A DNA stretch of 64,000 nt from the NCBI GenBank assembly GCA_025024175.1, contig QCXZ01000137.1:17422001-17486000 (forward strand), given 5' to 3'. Source of the stretch: Rhyzopertha dominica. Its lineage: Eukaryota > Arthropoda > Insecta > Coleoptera > Bostrichidae. Below, in pieces: positions 37,194-49,099 of the stretch. The first letter of the stretch is position 1. Each line of letters begins with the position of its first letter. The notes beneath the pieces were generated by a model. The model saw only the letters and a list, made by a program, of their open reading frames with translations, had not been told where the DNA came from and did no database searches. The translations under genes and the position numbers were made by a program.

Positions 37194-38640
37194 ATGTCTG
37201 AGAAAAAGCTACATTATGATAGTTTCGCGATTACTGTGTATTTATCTTTGAAAGGGATACCGGACAAAGAAATTTTTGCTAATATGATGGAAATCTGAAG
37301 TGATCAGTTTCCTTCATATACCACTATTAAAAAATTGGTTGCGGATTATAAACCAGGAAAATCAGACCACAAATATGAGCACCGCTCAGGAAGAACAATT
37401 TCTATGACTAATAATTAATTACGTCTATGCCATGTCGCCTGCGTCAAAACAATCTGTGGACAGTTGTTTCGGCTTATAAAGGCACTTCAGCACAGCTATA
37501 GTCCCAACGCAGACAACAAGGCATAGATCTGGCTTCCCTTATATACGTCAAGGTAGGTGATGTGTATGCGATCTATGTCGTGTTGCCTGCGTTGGGACAA
37601 TAGCTGTGCTGAAGAGGCTTTATAAGCCGCAACAGCTGTCCACAGAATGTTTTGACACAGGCGACATGGCATAGACGTAATTATTTATGCTTGAGAACTG
37701 CTTTCGTTGAAGAAATCGTCGTTGCCGTCTGCTGGTTTTTAAACGCCCACAACACAGTGGGCTGCCGTTTAGATTAGTTCTTCGCAGAGACGAGTGGATG
37801 ATGCCGTATTACCACTAGATGACCTGGTGTCATCCTCCCCGTAATTGTCGCATTTCTATGAATACTTCAGAAAAAATGATTTTATCCCTATGATTTTGCA
37901 AGATCGACGAAATGAGCTCACACAAATAGCAAAAATAGTGCATAGTTCCTACAAACGCGTGTTTCATATTGTTTACCACCATTTGGAAATTAGAAAGGTT
38001 TCGGCCAAATGGATTCCGAAATGTTTGAAAGCTGATCAGAAGCCTGTTCGCATACAATATCGAAAGAAATGTGCCGTTGTTTTGAAGATGGATCCATCAC
38101 ATGACCGTGGAGTAAAGTACAATCTAAACAGTGGAATCATTCCGGGTCTCCACGACTCAAAGCAGTGCAGTGTGCAAAAGTCAGCTTCTGCTTTTGCTTC
38201 AGTTTTCTGGAATGAAGGTAGGACAATTCCATCAGATTTCTTGGAACAAGGTAGAAATGTCACGGGAGCATATTGTAGTATGAGTTGCTAATTAAATTAC
38301 GCGAAAGAATTGTGAGAAAACGGCGCGGAAAACTTGCCAAAGATGTGATCTACTTGGAAGATAACACCTCTGTCCATAAGTCGTTGATTGCATTACAAAA
38401 AATTGATAAATTTGGTTTTAAATTGGTTGGCGATCCGCCCTATTTCCCGATTTAGCACCGTCAGACTACTATTTATTTCCAAAGCTCAAAAAATATTTGA
38501 AAGATAAAAGATTTAATAATGAAGTGACATGTGAAGTTGAGGAGCGGTTTCGCAGACCAAAATAAGGATTTTTTCCGAGGGTTTAGAATTACACTTTATG
38601 AAAGTTCTGTTAAATCACTTTAAAGGTGATTATATTGCAA
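37194..38640 (+). pseudogene. mariner transposase pseudogene, interrupted by a foldback insert
   Basis: ATG at 37194 opens MSEKKLHYDSFAITVYLSLK and KGIPDKEIFANMMEI, a stop, then FPSYTTIKKLVADYKPGK and HRSGRTIS: the N-terminal paired HTH of mariner. After the insert at 37417-37682, coding similarity resumes near 37875 with ILQDRRNELTQIAKIV, then HLEIRKVSAKWIPK, VFWNEGRTIPSDFLEQGR and GKLAKDVIYLEDNTSVHKS. The DDE core around the first Asp and the usual HDNAPAH block are eroded. The copy is inactive and TIRs could not be placed. Confidence 0.75.
37417..37682. repeat. 266-bp foldback (near-palindromic) insertion
   Basis: AATTACGTCTATGCCATGTC at the left is matched by GACATGGCATAGACGTAATT at the right. 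The two arms stay complementary for roughly 120 bp each, through CTGTGGACAG, GGCTTATAAAG and CAGCACAGCTAT. The central part is homologous to the small hairpin at 29485-29590. It splits the mariner pseudogene, so it arrived later. No coding capacity. Confidence 0.85.
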
Positions 38641-41600
38641 AATTAAATTTTGTTTTAAAATATTGTAGCATTTTCCCCATCTTGATAAGTTTTACAGATT
38701 TTATATAATATACTTCATTCTACTTAACTGTCATTTCTGATTTTGCATTCATACTGTGAAATATGTACAGTTCGTGTCTCGTTGGTGTAGTAACAACTAT
38801 ATTTATCAATTTAATGTCGTTCCATTATTAAGTACTGGTTGTATGAAATTTTGTAAGTTGGCGTACCTTTGAAAAAAACAGTTAATAATAATAACACTAT
38901 AGGAACAATCAGCAATATCAAAAAATGAGGATTTATGTTACTAGTTACGAACAATATTCTAAGTTGATTTATATTGGTCTGTGCTCACGATTAGAAATAA
39001 AATAAGTAGATGCACTAATTTTTCTTTTCGTTTCCATCTCGGCTTTTACAGTCAATGGATACTCGAATGTGAGGCTATCAAATTTCTCTCATCCACTCCT
39101 TTTTTACCATTCGTAACGACCGATTTCGTTCCCCATAAAAATTTCATCACGCATGCAAAACATCCCAATGCCAAATCCCGAAAGGACATCAAAACCTGAA
39201 CAACGCCCTCCCTTTGGAAATGTTTTATTCCGACAATTGAATCACATCTCGTAAATAGAATTGGTTGAATCGGGCGATATTCGTATGCATTTATACCTTC
39301 TGCTTCCTGTCCGAATATTCCTTATAGTAAAAGCTTGCTGTCCTGAACGATTATTTGAATGCTTGAAGCGGAAGATATGAAATTTTAATAAAATGAAAGG
39401 TTCTTGCACTAGTTGGTGTGTATGATTTTTAGAATAGGATTCTTAACATTTTACTTTACAATGGATCGAATGTTATATTATTTGGAATCGTGAACCTAAT
39501 GGGTATAAATTAATTTAAACTAGTGTTGTCTATATCGTAATGAATCGTTACTCAGTAATCGTTACTTTTCAGAAAAGTAATCGATTACCAATTCTGAATA
39601 ATAGTCCTTACACGATTATAGCAGATGTAGTCCTTTAACTTTAAGCAAAATTGCGCCGTGCGTTTGCTCGACATTTGGAAAGACATGAAAACATGGGCTT
39701 TTCCCAAATACTGTCAGTTGTATACGTTTTACAACCATACCTCCATCAACAGACACGAATCACAGAAAAGATTGCACTCAGTTTGTCTTGATTACTTTTT
39801 ATAGAAAGCAAACAATTAAAATCTAGGCTTGAAACAATTTGTTTAATTGTAATGTTCAAAGGTCATAGACTTGTCTGAACAAACTGCTACGGAGCACCAC
39901 CGCGCATGCGAGAAGCGCGACAGCTAGTTATGCCAGTGTTGTCCAAGCTATTTAAGCGTTATTCATATTTCTGTAAGTGTATGCAGTTGATGTCGATTTA
40001 TTAGCATTTACCATATTTGCGATATATAGCTTTCCAACTGAAATCACGGATAGTAATGGCCAAGTAATATCTAATTATGTATCACTTAATGCAAAACTAT
40101 ATAATTGTATAGTCTAATCTTGTATAGCCTGGCTATAAATTGTTCCAGCTGACAACCGCGCCGGGCAAATGTTTTTAGGAACGTCTTTCTCCCAAGACCA
40201 AAATTCGCCTATTGCACATTTAAAGTCAAACAATACGAGAACGCAAATAATAATTTGCTTGTATGGTGTCCCGATGTTTCTTTTTTCTCTTTAATACAAG
40301 AATACGGTTTTTCTATAATTGCATCGAACGAGAAAAATCATGAACCATTTTATGCGTGCATATTTTTTGCATATATACCTACCTGGGAAAAGATTCTTTG
40401 GAATTAAATATCTTAGGTTGTTTCACGCTAAAGCGTAAAGCTGTATTTAAAAATACAGCTGCATTACAGGTACGCGAGATTTCGTGCTTTTAGGATTTCG
40501 ACAAGAAAGAAACAAAAGTTATTTAATTTAAGTTCTTTATTAAATGTAATCCTCGAAAAACTTTAATAATTTCAGGAATAAGTAAACAATTTGTATTTAA
40601 TTTAAAAATAGTTATTCTGCTCTGCAGACCGCAGGTTACAATTATTCTGAAATCTAGATATTTGTTCCGAATCTTGAAGCAAGCCGATTATTACTTTAAT
40701 AAAACTCGCAAGACAAAGCGCATGAATGCCAAGCACCACCAACATTTTTCATTTCCTGCGAATTTACCCCACACCAATTCGTTCTAAACGAAGAAAGTTA
40801 ATCTTGCCCACTCCACCCAACTTTCCCTCTGTTTAAAATTTAAATTGAACTGCCTGATTAATTCAAATCGACCCGGTTTTCACGGAAACAACTTGAATGC
40901 ATTTCCTCGTTTGTTTTCCGATCCGAGCTGTTAATTCTTTTCGTTCTGCATCTCGACAGCCGCGACTAGCAGGTGAAATGCGTAATCCGATTTGAGGGCG
41001 CGTTGCTCACAACGAACTATTCGAGTAAAGAGACATGCGGGGTCGTAAATATTCAGGGGCGGAAAGTTTGGGCACTGAGCTGCTTAGGGCTGTGGCTGTT
41101 GTCGCTATACCTCGAAAATACGGGCTGGGCTTGTGGTGTAATCTCGCCATGATATATTAATTGTTGCAGAATGATAAAGTGGGGGTTGCCTGAGATATGG
41201 GGTAGTTGCTGCCACTAATTAGCAGTAAGAAACTACTAATTAGACGATTTTGTGGCACATTTGAGATTAAATGTAGGAATTTGAGATTAAATGGCGGTAG
41301 AGAGCGCGATGGTAGCACCATTTCTGTTGCGATATACTGAATATGTTTAATGAAATTCGTTAAAACTTACACTATTAGTTAAAAATGTAGCAAGAATATT
41401 TACTCCAGAAGTAGGAATTTAAACTTAATATCAGTTTAATTTGACTCCACTTCGCTTGAGAATTTTATCTGATTAGGTACTTTGATTTTGATCATCCTCT
41501 ATTATGAAATAGTTTTGTATGGTTATTTTAGAGCTGGTAATTAAAGATTTACACGTGCTTTAGAATCAGTGCACTTTTGAATATATCAGGTTAATTTATA

Positions 41601-43329
41601 TCCTTAGTTTATTTAATTTAAGAGGCAGTGAATACAGGTGGGTACATACATCATATAAAATATGACATCCACAAAATAATAAACGAAGTACATAGCTTTT
41701 GAAATTCTTCTTGCTGTGCTGGTCCGTCGTTCGTGCCTTAGTGTTAAGATTGTCCAGTACAGGTAAAAAGAAAAAACACTATAAATTTGGTAGCGTTAAA
41801 AATATCTCTTGGCAAATAACCAGTGATGGCATCTTATTCAAAAACGTTTCTACAAATCTAGGACATAATTACGTATGATTTTTATTGTCCCCGACAAAGA
41901 TATTCACCTGCTTCTCGCTTTAACAAGTCAACAGTGATACAGTTTATCAAAGTTTGCCTCTTCTCCTTTTACATTTATTTATTTATTCTTTTGGAATACA
42001 GTTTTTTTATAATATTTGTTACTTGCGATTTTCCGATACTGAAAGGTTTAGCCAACTCTCTTTTGTTGCCATTTTCGGGCACTGCAAATAAAACAAACAA
42101 AACAGTTTGAGCTACATCCTCATTAAGTTCGTTTTTCTTTTATATGATGCTTTTAACCTTTCCTTAATTCTTGCAATTTACTATCTATAAAAGCTTCATA
42201 CTATGTCTGAAAACACTTATTTTCAGCATCTTCGTTTTCTGACACAACCTACGCTGCCATTACTGCCTGATCTACTACCCTAGAGTGTCTCCTGCCCTTT
42301 CAGCACAGTTCAACTAATTGCGACCTGCGTTCGCGTAATTTATTACTAAAAGTTCATTATAAAGGTTATGATATCTTCACTTCACTTTTTTGTCTCCAAT
42401 ATCTTTCCATATCTATTTTTTCATACTCCTAGCACAATCAACATACGTATATTCGTACCTTAATCGAGCTTTCTACGTCTTTTGATTGATCAAGCCTGTC
42501 ATAATACATTATCTGTTTCCTTTCTTCCTTTCATCGCAACTTAGTTATCCGTCTGTACTGAGTATTGCATCTAGAAAAGTGAATCCAATGTATCCCTTTA
42601 GATTAGCCTATGCTGATTCCTACTAGGTACATTGTGGCATTTCTGTTTATATTGCTGTTTTGTAACCTTTTTTAGAATGAAATATAACAATTGCGGGTAT
42701 GATAGATGATCTCATTATCTCATTTGAGATCTTATTTATGAGTGAGTGTCATCTTCACTATTAGTAATTTCCTTGATATGCCGCAACATTGTTTTAAACA
42801 ATTTGCCCCTGTCTGTTAAGATGAGTGATGCTTCAAATCCATAAGCAGGTTATGTGCATTAATCTTGTGTACGTAATTCCTATTAAATCCTCTTCTAGTG
42901 CGAGCGTTTCATTCAAGCGCCTTCGCAAAAAAATTGTGTTATATAAAGTAGTCCAGAAAGCTATTTCACTTTCGTAATGTAATTATAAAAAAACAATACA
43001 CAGCAGAGTCAAATAAAAACCTTAAAGTACCTTAAACGATCCACAAAACAGTACCTTGTCTTAAGAGTTGCCAGTAATGTTACTTTTGAGATCTATAGAA
43101 GGGTTTGTTAACAACATATCGTAGGAATATTGTCAAACTGACATTTTAAAATTGCAATTTCACTGTAGTACTGCTCTGGGGAGGAATAGTGTTCTGCTAT
43201 TCGTTTCTTGCATCTTGGATGGAGAAGGCGTAACACCCATTGATGAAGCTACAATATGGAAATTCATGTTTGTCATTTCAGCAAATGAATGAAAGGAGCG
43301 ACAAGTTGATAAACAGGCTCAATCGTATT
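38641..43329. other. long stretch without a recognised gene
   Basis: AT-rich background. CAGTGTTGTC, typical of hAT-type ends, occurs at about 39935, with a related TAGTGTTGTC at about 39521. A GC-richer island spans about 40730-41200. Minus-strand fragments near 41960-42330 read LAKPFSIGKSQVTNIIKK, resembling a pogo/Tigger HTH, but too degraded to call. Confidence 0.35.
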
Positions 43330-43485
43330 GTGGATCCTGAACTTAACGAGGAATTAGGTGGGAAAGTAATGAGGAAGTGCTCCAGCCGGTACATGAGTGG
43401 CTCTGCACACGCACAAAGGATTTTTCTCGGCTATTGAAGCGCTTCCAGGACGGCGGAGGAACTGCATAGTAAGTGACGGAGATTA
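43330..43485 (+). pseudogene. mariner transposase C-terminal fragment
   Basis: Plus-strand reading gives EEVLQPVHEWLCTRTKDF and, one frame over, AIEALPGRRRNCIVSDG. This is the mariner C-terminal WL....KDF...GI.AL..R...CI...GDY pattern. It is short and frame-shifted, with no TIRs. Confidence 0.45.
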
Positions 43486-45409
43486 GGTCAAAAATTACAT
43501 ACTCTTTGTTTATAATTTTCCAATAAATTTTGTCCAACAACGTTTTTAAAGCTTTCATTTGACTGCTTCGTATCTACGCATATTATACACCGAGCTGCTT
43601 ACTTTAGTAAACTTTTTGTCTGGGAAACATACACGCATTCAGTGGTTTACAAAGTTGCATATATAAAACCAAGACCAAAGCATTATTGAAAATAACGATT
43701 TAATTAATCCATATGCAGCAAAATTATTTTTATAAGTAATCGTTAATTCATCGACGAAAGCATTAAGGTTATTTTGTTGCACAATTATGCAAGTTAGAAA
43801 TAAATTTGAATTACAAATTGTATTTGAAAAACAGTTGATGGTGGAAAAACAGCTTTTCACTTAACATATTCTACTATAACGAGATGTTTACTTTTGCTAC
43901 AGTAAAAAAACAAAACCTCATTCTTTGTTATTAATCCAGTGTTTGTGCCTTTAATATAAGCAAGTGTCTCGCCTTATTGATTTGGTTCAAAGGGTATGCA
44001 AAAGGTGAAGTTTATTTACATTCCACTGTTAATCTTATATACCTTAATGCTTAATGCACGGTTACTTTTTAACTGACTTTGTTTAATCTCACTTCAAGGG
44101 AGTAGAATTGACCTTTGAAGAACGTAAGAGACTTATCTTGTAACTTTCAGTTCGTCATTAGAATAAATCGTGAAATGTAAAAGTAATTGAGTAAGGCGCC
44201 TAGTTGCCGATTTTCGGTATTTGCATGAATATCTCACGTTCTTTTTTTATATTGTGATCGTTTAACTATCCATAATAGCATATCTACTCTAACCATATTA
44301 TCTGCTTTCTGAAAGCTTCAGCCTAAGCCAGGTTATCGCTTTCTGTTGTTATTGTTTTAGCCGAGATATTATTTTCCATCGGCGAGGCCATAACTGCCGT
44401 CCTCACACATTTTCCACGTCTAACTGCCGACCATCGGCGTCACGTACCGCCATAATATTATTTTTCCATCCTGTTTCATCCGAGTGACAGCACCTGGCGG
44501 GGAAGCGCGTGGTTTTCTTGCGTTTTATTAAGCTTAGCGTTTTGCAACACGCCCTTTGAGCTTTTAGCTTCAGCACGAGAAATTTTAATAAAGCCGTATT
44601 TGCAATAAAAGGAACAGCGATCCCGTCTGATAAGCAGGGGCGTTCCTCTATGTGGAGTGGACGGGTTTGGTTTTGATAAATTCACACTGATAACTTGCTT
44701 AAAGTTGTTCGATCTGCAGCATTAAGTTTACTATTCCAACGGATTATAATAATCAAATATCAACAGTACCTATAAATGAGTACCTACTAATAGTTTTCAA
44801 GATAGTGGGAACAAGCGTGCTTGTCTATCCAGCTTATATAATACATATAAAAAAAACTTTTGGACTTGAATGAAAGGTTGTTTTACTAAACTTGTCATCT
44901 AATCTATATAAACTAGATCGAATGATAAAAGATTCTAGGGATTTTTATAAATGAAACATGGAAAGTTCATTGTATTATGGGCGGATAAACCGTCGTCAAG
45001 TATATTACGTCATGGCATAACAACAATGGTGTGGGTGACAAACGAATTATTCGTAACTGCTTCAAAAAGGTTGAAATTTTGGACAGGTACAAGGTAGAAC
45101 ACAAAGTTAGTTTTACTTAGTTGAAATAATTTGAACGTGGTAGTACTAAATGATGTCAAAATTACATCTGACAGATAAGCTTTGATATTATCTACTAAAA
45201 AATCCAATATTTTGTCAAGCAAGGATACTTTGGGTTTGGGAACAAGAGACGACGATAGAAGGGATACGCTTTGTAGGCCTTGGCTTAGTGTGCTCGGTAA
45301 TATCAAGATAAAATTGCTCTGGTTTATGAACCACTCTGACATCGAACGTTTCAGTCGATTGCAATATGTCACGTAGACAGAACATGAAAGCCAATGTTTT
45401 TCTTTGCGA
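43486..45409. other. no gene recognised
   Basis: AT-rich except for a less AT-rich island at about 44370-44660, which lacks a recognisable coding exon or repeat. Confidence 0.35.
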
Positions 45410-45414
45410 CCAAC
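45410..45414. repeat. target-site duplication, left copy (CCAAC)
   Basis: CCAAC directly abuts the LTR at 45415 and is repeated at 49266-49270. An intact duplication shows that the element inserted as a unit. Confidence 0.9.
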
Positions 45415-45580
45415 TGTATTATATGCTTGGGTTTGGCTTCCAAGATGCCAATGAAACAAGCATTAAGTTTTAATAAAGTTTTATATTGACAATCTCGACA
45501 ATTAACAAAAACTCATTAGACATTACAATGAATGCGGCATACTTCGATGTCCCTAATTACATTGATGCTATTATATTACA
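45415..45580 (-). repeat. 3' LTR (166 bp)
   Basis: Direct repeat of 49100-49265. On the minus strand it carries TATAAAAC (45485-45478), a likely promoter TATA element, and a nearby ATTAAA that could serve polyadenylation. As in other LTRs, the ends are TG...CA. Confidence 0.92.
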
Positions 45581-45589
45581 TCCCTCCGC
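45581..45589 (-). promoter_or_regulatory. polypurine tract
   Basis: The minus strand reads GCGGAGGGA directly before the 3' LTR, the expected site and composition for plus-strand priming. Confidence 0.7.
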
Positions 45590-45592
45590 ATA

Positions 45593-46948
45593 TCATAAAT
45601 CTAACTTAACAGGTTTTCTAACTACGCGTCCTGATCGTGTAACAGTAGGTAATTCTGGTTGTACGGAGCTAGGTAGATCAACATTAGGATTAATATTAGC
45701 TTCAATCTCTTCAGGCATGAGACTGTTATTATCAGTGACAGGTTTATACATATTACGTGAATGCCTTAAATCAATACGGTTCCTTCTGACAATATTTTGT
45801 TGCTGATCTTTAACAATATAAGACCTGGGAGTCTCATGTGGGCTAACAACTTTGCCAGACTGCCATGTCTTTTTTATATGGTCATATACAACTACATTAT
45901 TTTCAGCATTCAAAGGTGATAAATCTCGAGCATGCCTGTTAAAATAATGTTTGGCAATATTCTGTTTAGCTTGTAGACGTTTTTGTATGTCAGGGTGTAG
46001 TTTAGGCTTTAATAACTCGGCTGAAACAGGTATCTTAGTCTTACATAAACGATTCATAAACAGTTCGCTAGGTGAAAAACCTACATTTTTAAGTGGGGAA
46101 TTTCTGTTTTCAAGCAACGATATGTATATATCTTTTTTCTCTTCAGTAGCTTTTTTTAGAAAATTCTTACAAATCGCTACTGCTTTTTCAGCAAGGCCAT
46201 TAGAGCGAGGGTAGTTGGGACTTCTAGTTGATATATTGAAATTCCATTCATTTGAGAAATTTTGAAATACATAACTTTGAAATGGTATATTATCACATAT
46301 TAAATCGTCTGGTGAACCATATCTTGCAAAAATTGACTTTAGTTTCGTAATGACTGATTTTGCAGATTTGTCCTTTGGTTTTAAGAGTTCTAGCCAATTT
46401 GAGTATGCATCGTATAATACTAAATAGGGTTTGTTTCCATAAGAGAAAATATCTGTGCCTACACGTTGCCATGGTCTTTCGGGAACTGGAAATGCATGTA
46501 ATGTTTCCTTACAATTTTTTCTTTGAAATTTTTCACACATTTTGCATGACTTAACGTGTTCTTCTATATCTTTAGACATGTTAGGCCAATACAATATCTG
46601 TCTTGCACGGGATTTACATTTCTCTATGCCGGTATGACCTTCATGTATTAGTTTAAGCATCTCTGAGCGTAGAGAAGAAGGAACAATTACTTTATGGCCT
46701 AAAAATAAAAGACCAGCACACAAGGTAATATTTTCTCTTAATTTATGGTAAATTCTGACAAATTTGGGAGTTAAATTTTTATTTAGTGGCCATTGTGTTG
46801 AAATATAAGTGATTATCGTACTCAATACAGCATCATTTTTAGTTGCTTTCCTAAACTCTTCTTTTTTTAGCTTCAGACATAGGCAAGTGATTAACAAGAG
46901 CATGTATAGAATGTTCCAGTTCAACATCACTGTTGGGAAATATGTCAT
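45593..46948 (-). pseudogene. integrase (H2C2 finger and DDE core)
   Basis: The functional reading begins near KKEEFRKATKND. The H2C2 finger is HEGHTGIEKCKSR...SCKMCEKF. The rve core shows VGTDIFSYG, ICDNIPFQS and SNGLAEKAVAICKNF as the D, D and E sites. A C-terminal tail follows with VVYDHIKKTWQSGKVV and TRSGRVVRKPVKLDL. The stop is 13 bp from the LTR. This is the least damaged part of the element. Confidence 0.9.
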
Positions 46949-47350
46949 TAAGAAATGCTCTTGATAAAGTATCTGAGACGAACTTATATTTTCCTGGCTT
47001 GTAATTTAAGGTCAAATTATACTGCAATAAACGAAGGCGTATACGTTGCAATCTCGGTGTAATAGAAATTAAGTCTTTTTTAAAGATTGACACTAAAGGT
47101 GAGTGATCAGTAGTAATTTTAATATCTTTTAAGCCATATATAAAATAATGGAATTTCTGAACAGCAAAAAGAATTCCCAAGGCTTCTTTCTCTATTATGG
47201 CATATCTCTGCTCTGTGACAGTAAGGCTTCTTGATGCAAAGGCCACGGGATGTCCATTTTGTAATAAACAGGCACCTAATCCGCCTTTCGATGCATCAGT
47301 TTCTATCTCAACAGGTAAACGGGGATTACCGGTGCATGAGTGAGCAAATA
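46851..47350 (-). pseudogene. RNase H domain fragment
   Basis: Reads EIETDASKGGLGACLLQNG, AFASRSLTVTEQRYAIIEKE and ITTDHSPLVSIFK, then YKPGKYKFVSDTLSRA. These are the TDAS, E, TDH and D-LSR landmarks of Ty3/gypsy RNase H. It is out of frame with RT upstream and shifts frame again in a run of A at about 46868-46861 before integrase. Confidence 0.85.
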
Positions 47351-47361
47351 TTTCAATTGTG

Positions 47362-48110
47362 TTACTGTTTAGTATGAGTGTCTGTCCATTTCCATTCTGA
47401 ATTTTGTTTAGTTAAATCTCTCAAAGGACCAGTTATGGACGACATGTTAGGAACAAATTTGGCCAAAAATTTTGTTAAACCTAAGAATCTAAGCAACTCT
47501 GTCTTATTTTGAGGAATTGGCATATCCGTTATTGCTTTTATATAATTTTCACTAGGTGCAATGCCATTTTTTGAAAAATTTTGACCCATATAGGTAACAT
47601 TTTTAGACTTGAATTGTACTTTGTCTTTATTAAACTTCAAATTATATTTTTTTGCTTTTTCCAAGACTGCTTTGAGATTTTGGTCATGTTCTATTTCTGT
47701 TTTACCAGTTATTATTAGATCATCAAAATATATACCTACACCATTTAGATCACCGAAAATGTCATGGTTTTTCTTTTGGAAAACTTCTGGTGCGGAACAA
47801 ATTCTAAAGGGTAATCTTAAAAATTGGTAATGGCCAAAAGGAGTACATAGATCAGCACTTTCGTCATCAAGTTCTATTTGCCAGAAACCATCTTTCATGT
47901 CCAGAACTGTAAAATATTCTTTGTTACTTAAGTTACAAGCAATTTCTTCGCAGGTAGGTATCTGAAAATATTCACGTTTAATGCACTCATTTAACTTTTT
48001 TGGATCAAGGCACAGTCTTAAATCTTTATTTTTCTTTTCAACTATCGCTAACGGGTTAAGCCAGTCTGTTGGTTTGTCAACTTTTCTAATGACATTCTTG
48101 CTTTCTAAGC
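47362..48110 (-). pseudogene. reverse transcriptase fragment
   Basis: In frame from the deletion junction: VDKPTDWLNPLAIVEKK, LCLDPKKLNECIKREYF, FTVLDMKDGFWQIELDD (first catalytic Asp), QFLRLPF and YFDDLIITG, where YFDD replaces the common Y(V/I)DD. The LCTPFGHY stretch looks a few residues shorter than usual for the family. It ends at a TAA (47364-47362) after WTDTHTKQ, before RNase H. Confidence 0.88.
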
Positions 48111-48695
48111 TCCACTATCTATCTTGAATTGGACTTTCAACCCATTAACATTCACCACTTGGGACGACATTCGCACATCAGGCTTCTCTCTTGCTGTAAT
48201 GCTTCCCACGGTTGCTGCTGCTATTCCTTCTACGCCATCTTCTTTGGATAACGCATCTATACTGAAATCACTGGATGACGATTCAGCTTCTTCTAGATCT
48301 TCTTGTACTTGATGAACATCTTTTTTCTTTGGTTTCCCACTGCATTTGCTGCTACTAGTTGCCTTTTTGGTTTGTTGAGGTACCTTCTTATGTGTTTCTT
48401 GCTTCGATTCATTCTTATACTTGCATACATTAGCAAAATGATTTCTTCCTTGACAAGCGGCACATGTCTTATTAAACGCAGGACATTTCTTAGGAGTATG
48501 ATTGTAACCACAAAACTTACAAGTGCTGGTTTGCATATTTCGTAGGTGTACAGCACTTATATTAGTTTCAGATGACAGTACTTTAGATTGTGTTTTACTA
48601 ATTTCTGTAGCTCTGCAAAAGTTTATGGCTTTTTGCAGTGTCAGATCACAATCTCTCAAAAGTCGTTCTTGCGTCGTCTTGCGTCGTCTTGTCAT
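48105..48695 (-). pseudogene. Gag C-terminus with CCHC knuckles, ending in the protease active site
   Basis: Contains ERLLRDCDLTLQKAINFCRA, then two zinc knuckles, CKFCGYNHTPKKC (CX2CX3HX4C) and CAACQGRNHFANVC (CX2CX4HX4C), a Lys-rich linker and VQFKIDSGA, the aspartic protease core. A TAG follows at once: the protease body is missing and the RT sequence begins within a few bases, marking a deletion junction near 48107-48115. Confidence 0.85.
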
Positions 48696-49026
48696 AAATG
48701 CCTATCACAATTTGGTCACGGATCATCTCATCTTGTTCTTTGTATTCTGAATATTTCACTGCCTTTTTCAGTTCAGTTAAAAAGGAGTCAAAATTTTGTC
48801 CTTCTTTTTGAATAATGCTATTGAATACAAATCTTTCAAATGTTACGTTCTTCTTTGGTGCACAGTAGTCATTATTTTTCGATTCAGGTTTACCACTCAG
48901 ATCTGTCGCCTCCAAAAACAAGTCAAATCTCTGGGAGAAATTTCGCCAGTTCTCCGCAACATTACCATCAAGACTAAGACTATTTGGTGGTTTGAAGTAT
49001 CCTTCCATCTTGTCACAAACTAGCAA
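48646..49026 (-). pseudogene. Gag N-terminal fragment
   Basis: Opens near MEGYFKPPNSLSLDGNVAENW and RFDLFLEATDLSGKPE, then jumps at about 48880-48860 to YCAPKKNVTFERF and ELKKAVKYSEYKEQDEMIRDQ. In related Gag proteins a helical capsid segment lies between these blocks, so about 40 residues seem deleted. It goes out of frame at a 10-bp tandem duplication near 48665-48690. Confidence 0.75.
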
Positions 49027-49081
49027 TCACAATGTATGGAACTAATGATACAATATACCAGACTAGATACAGAAGTTCCAA

Positions 49082-49099
49082 CATTAAAACCTGACACCA
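49082..49099 (-). promoter_or_regulatory. primer-binding site (tRNA-Leu type)
   Basis: Immediately inside the 5' LTR the minus strand reads TGGTGTCAGG. The first nine bases complement the 3' end ...CTGACACCA of tRNA-Leu species. Complementarity is poor beyond that. Confidence 0.7.

Noticed and set aside
43240..43437. Candidate host exon after a TTTCAG acceptor-like site
   Set aside because: The adjacent frame matches a mariner transposase C-terminus, which explains the coding appearance.
45010..45459. 149-residue minus-strand open frame next to the LTR element
   Set aside because: Its first residues are LTR sequence and it crosses the target duplication, so it is a chance fusion of LTR and flanking DNA.
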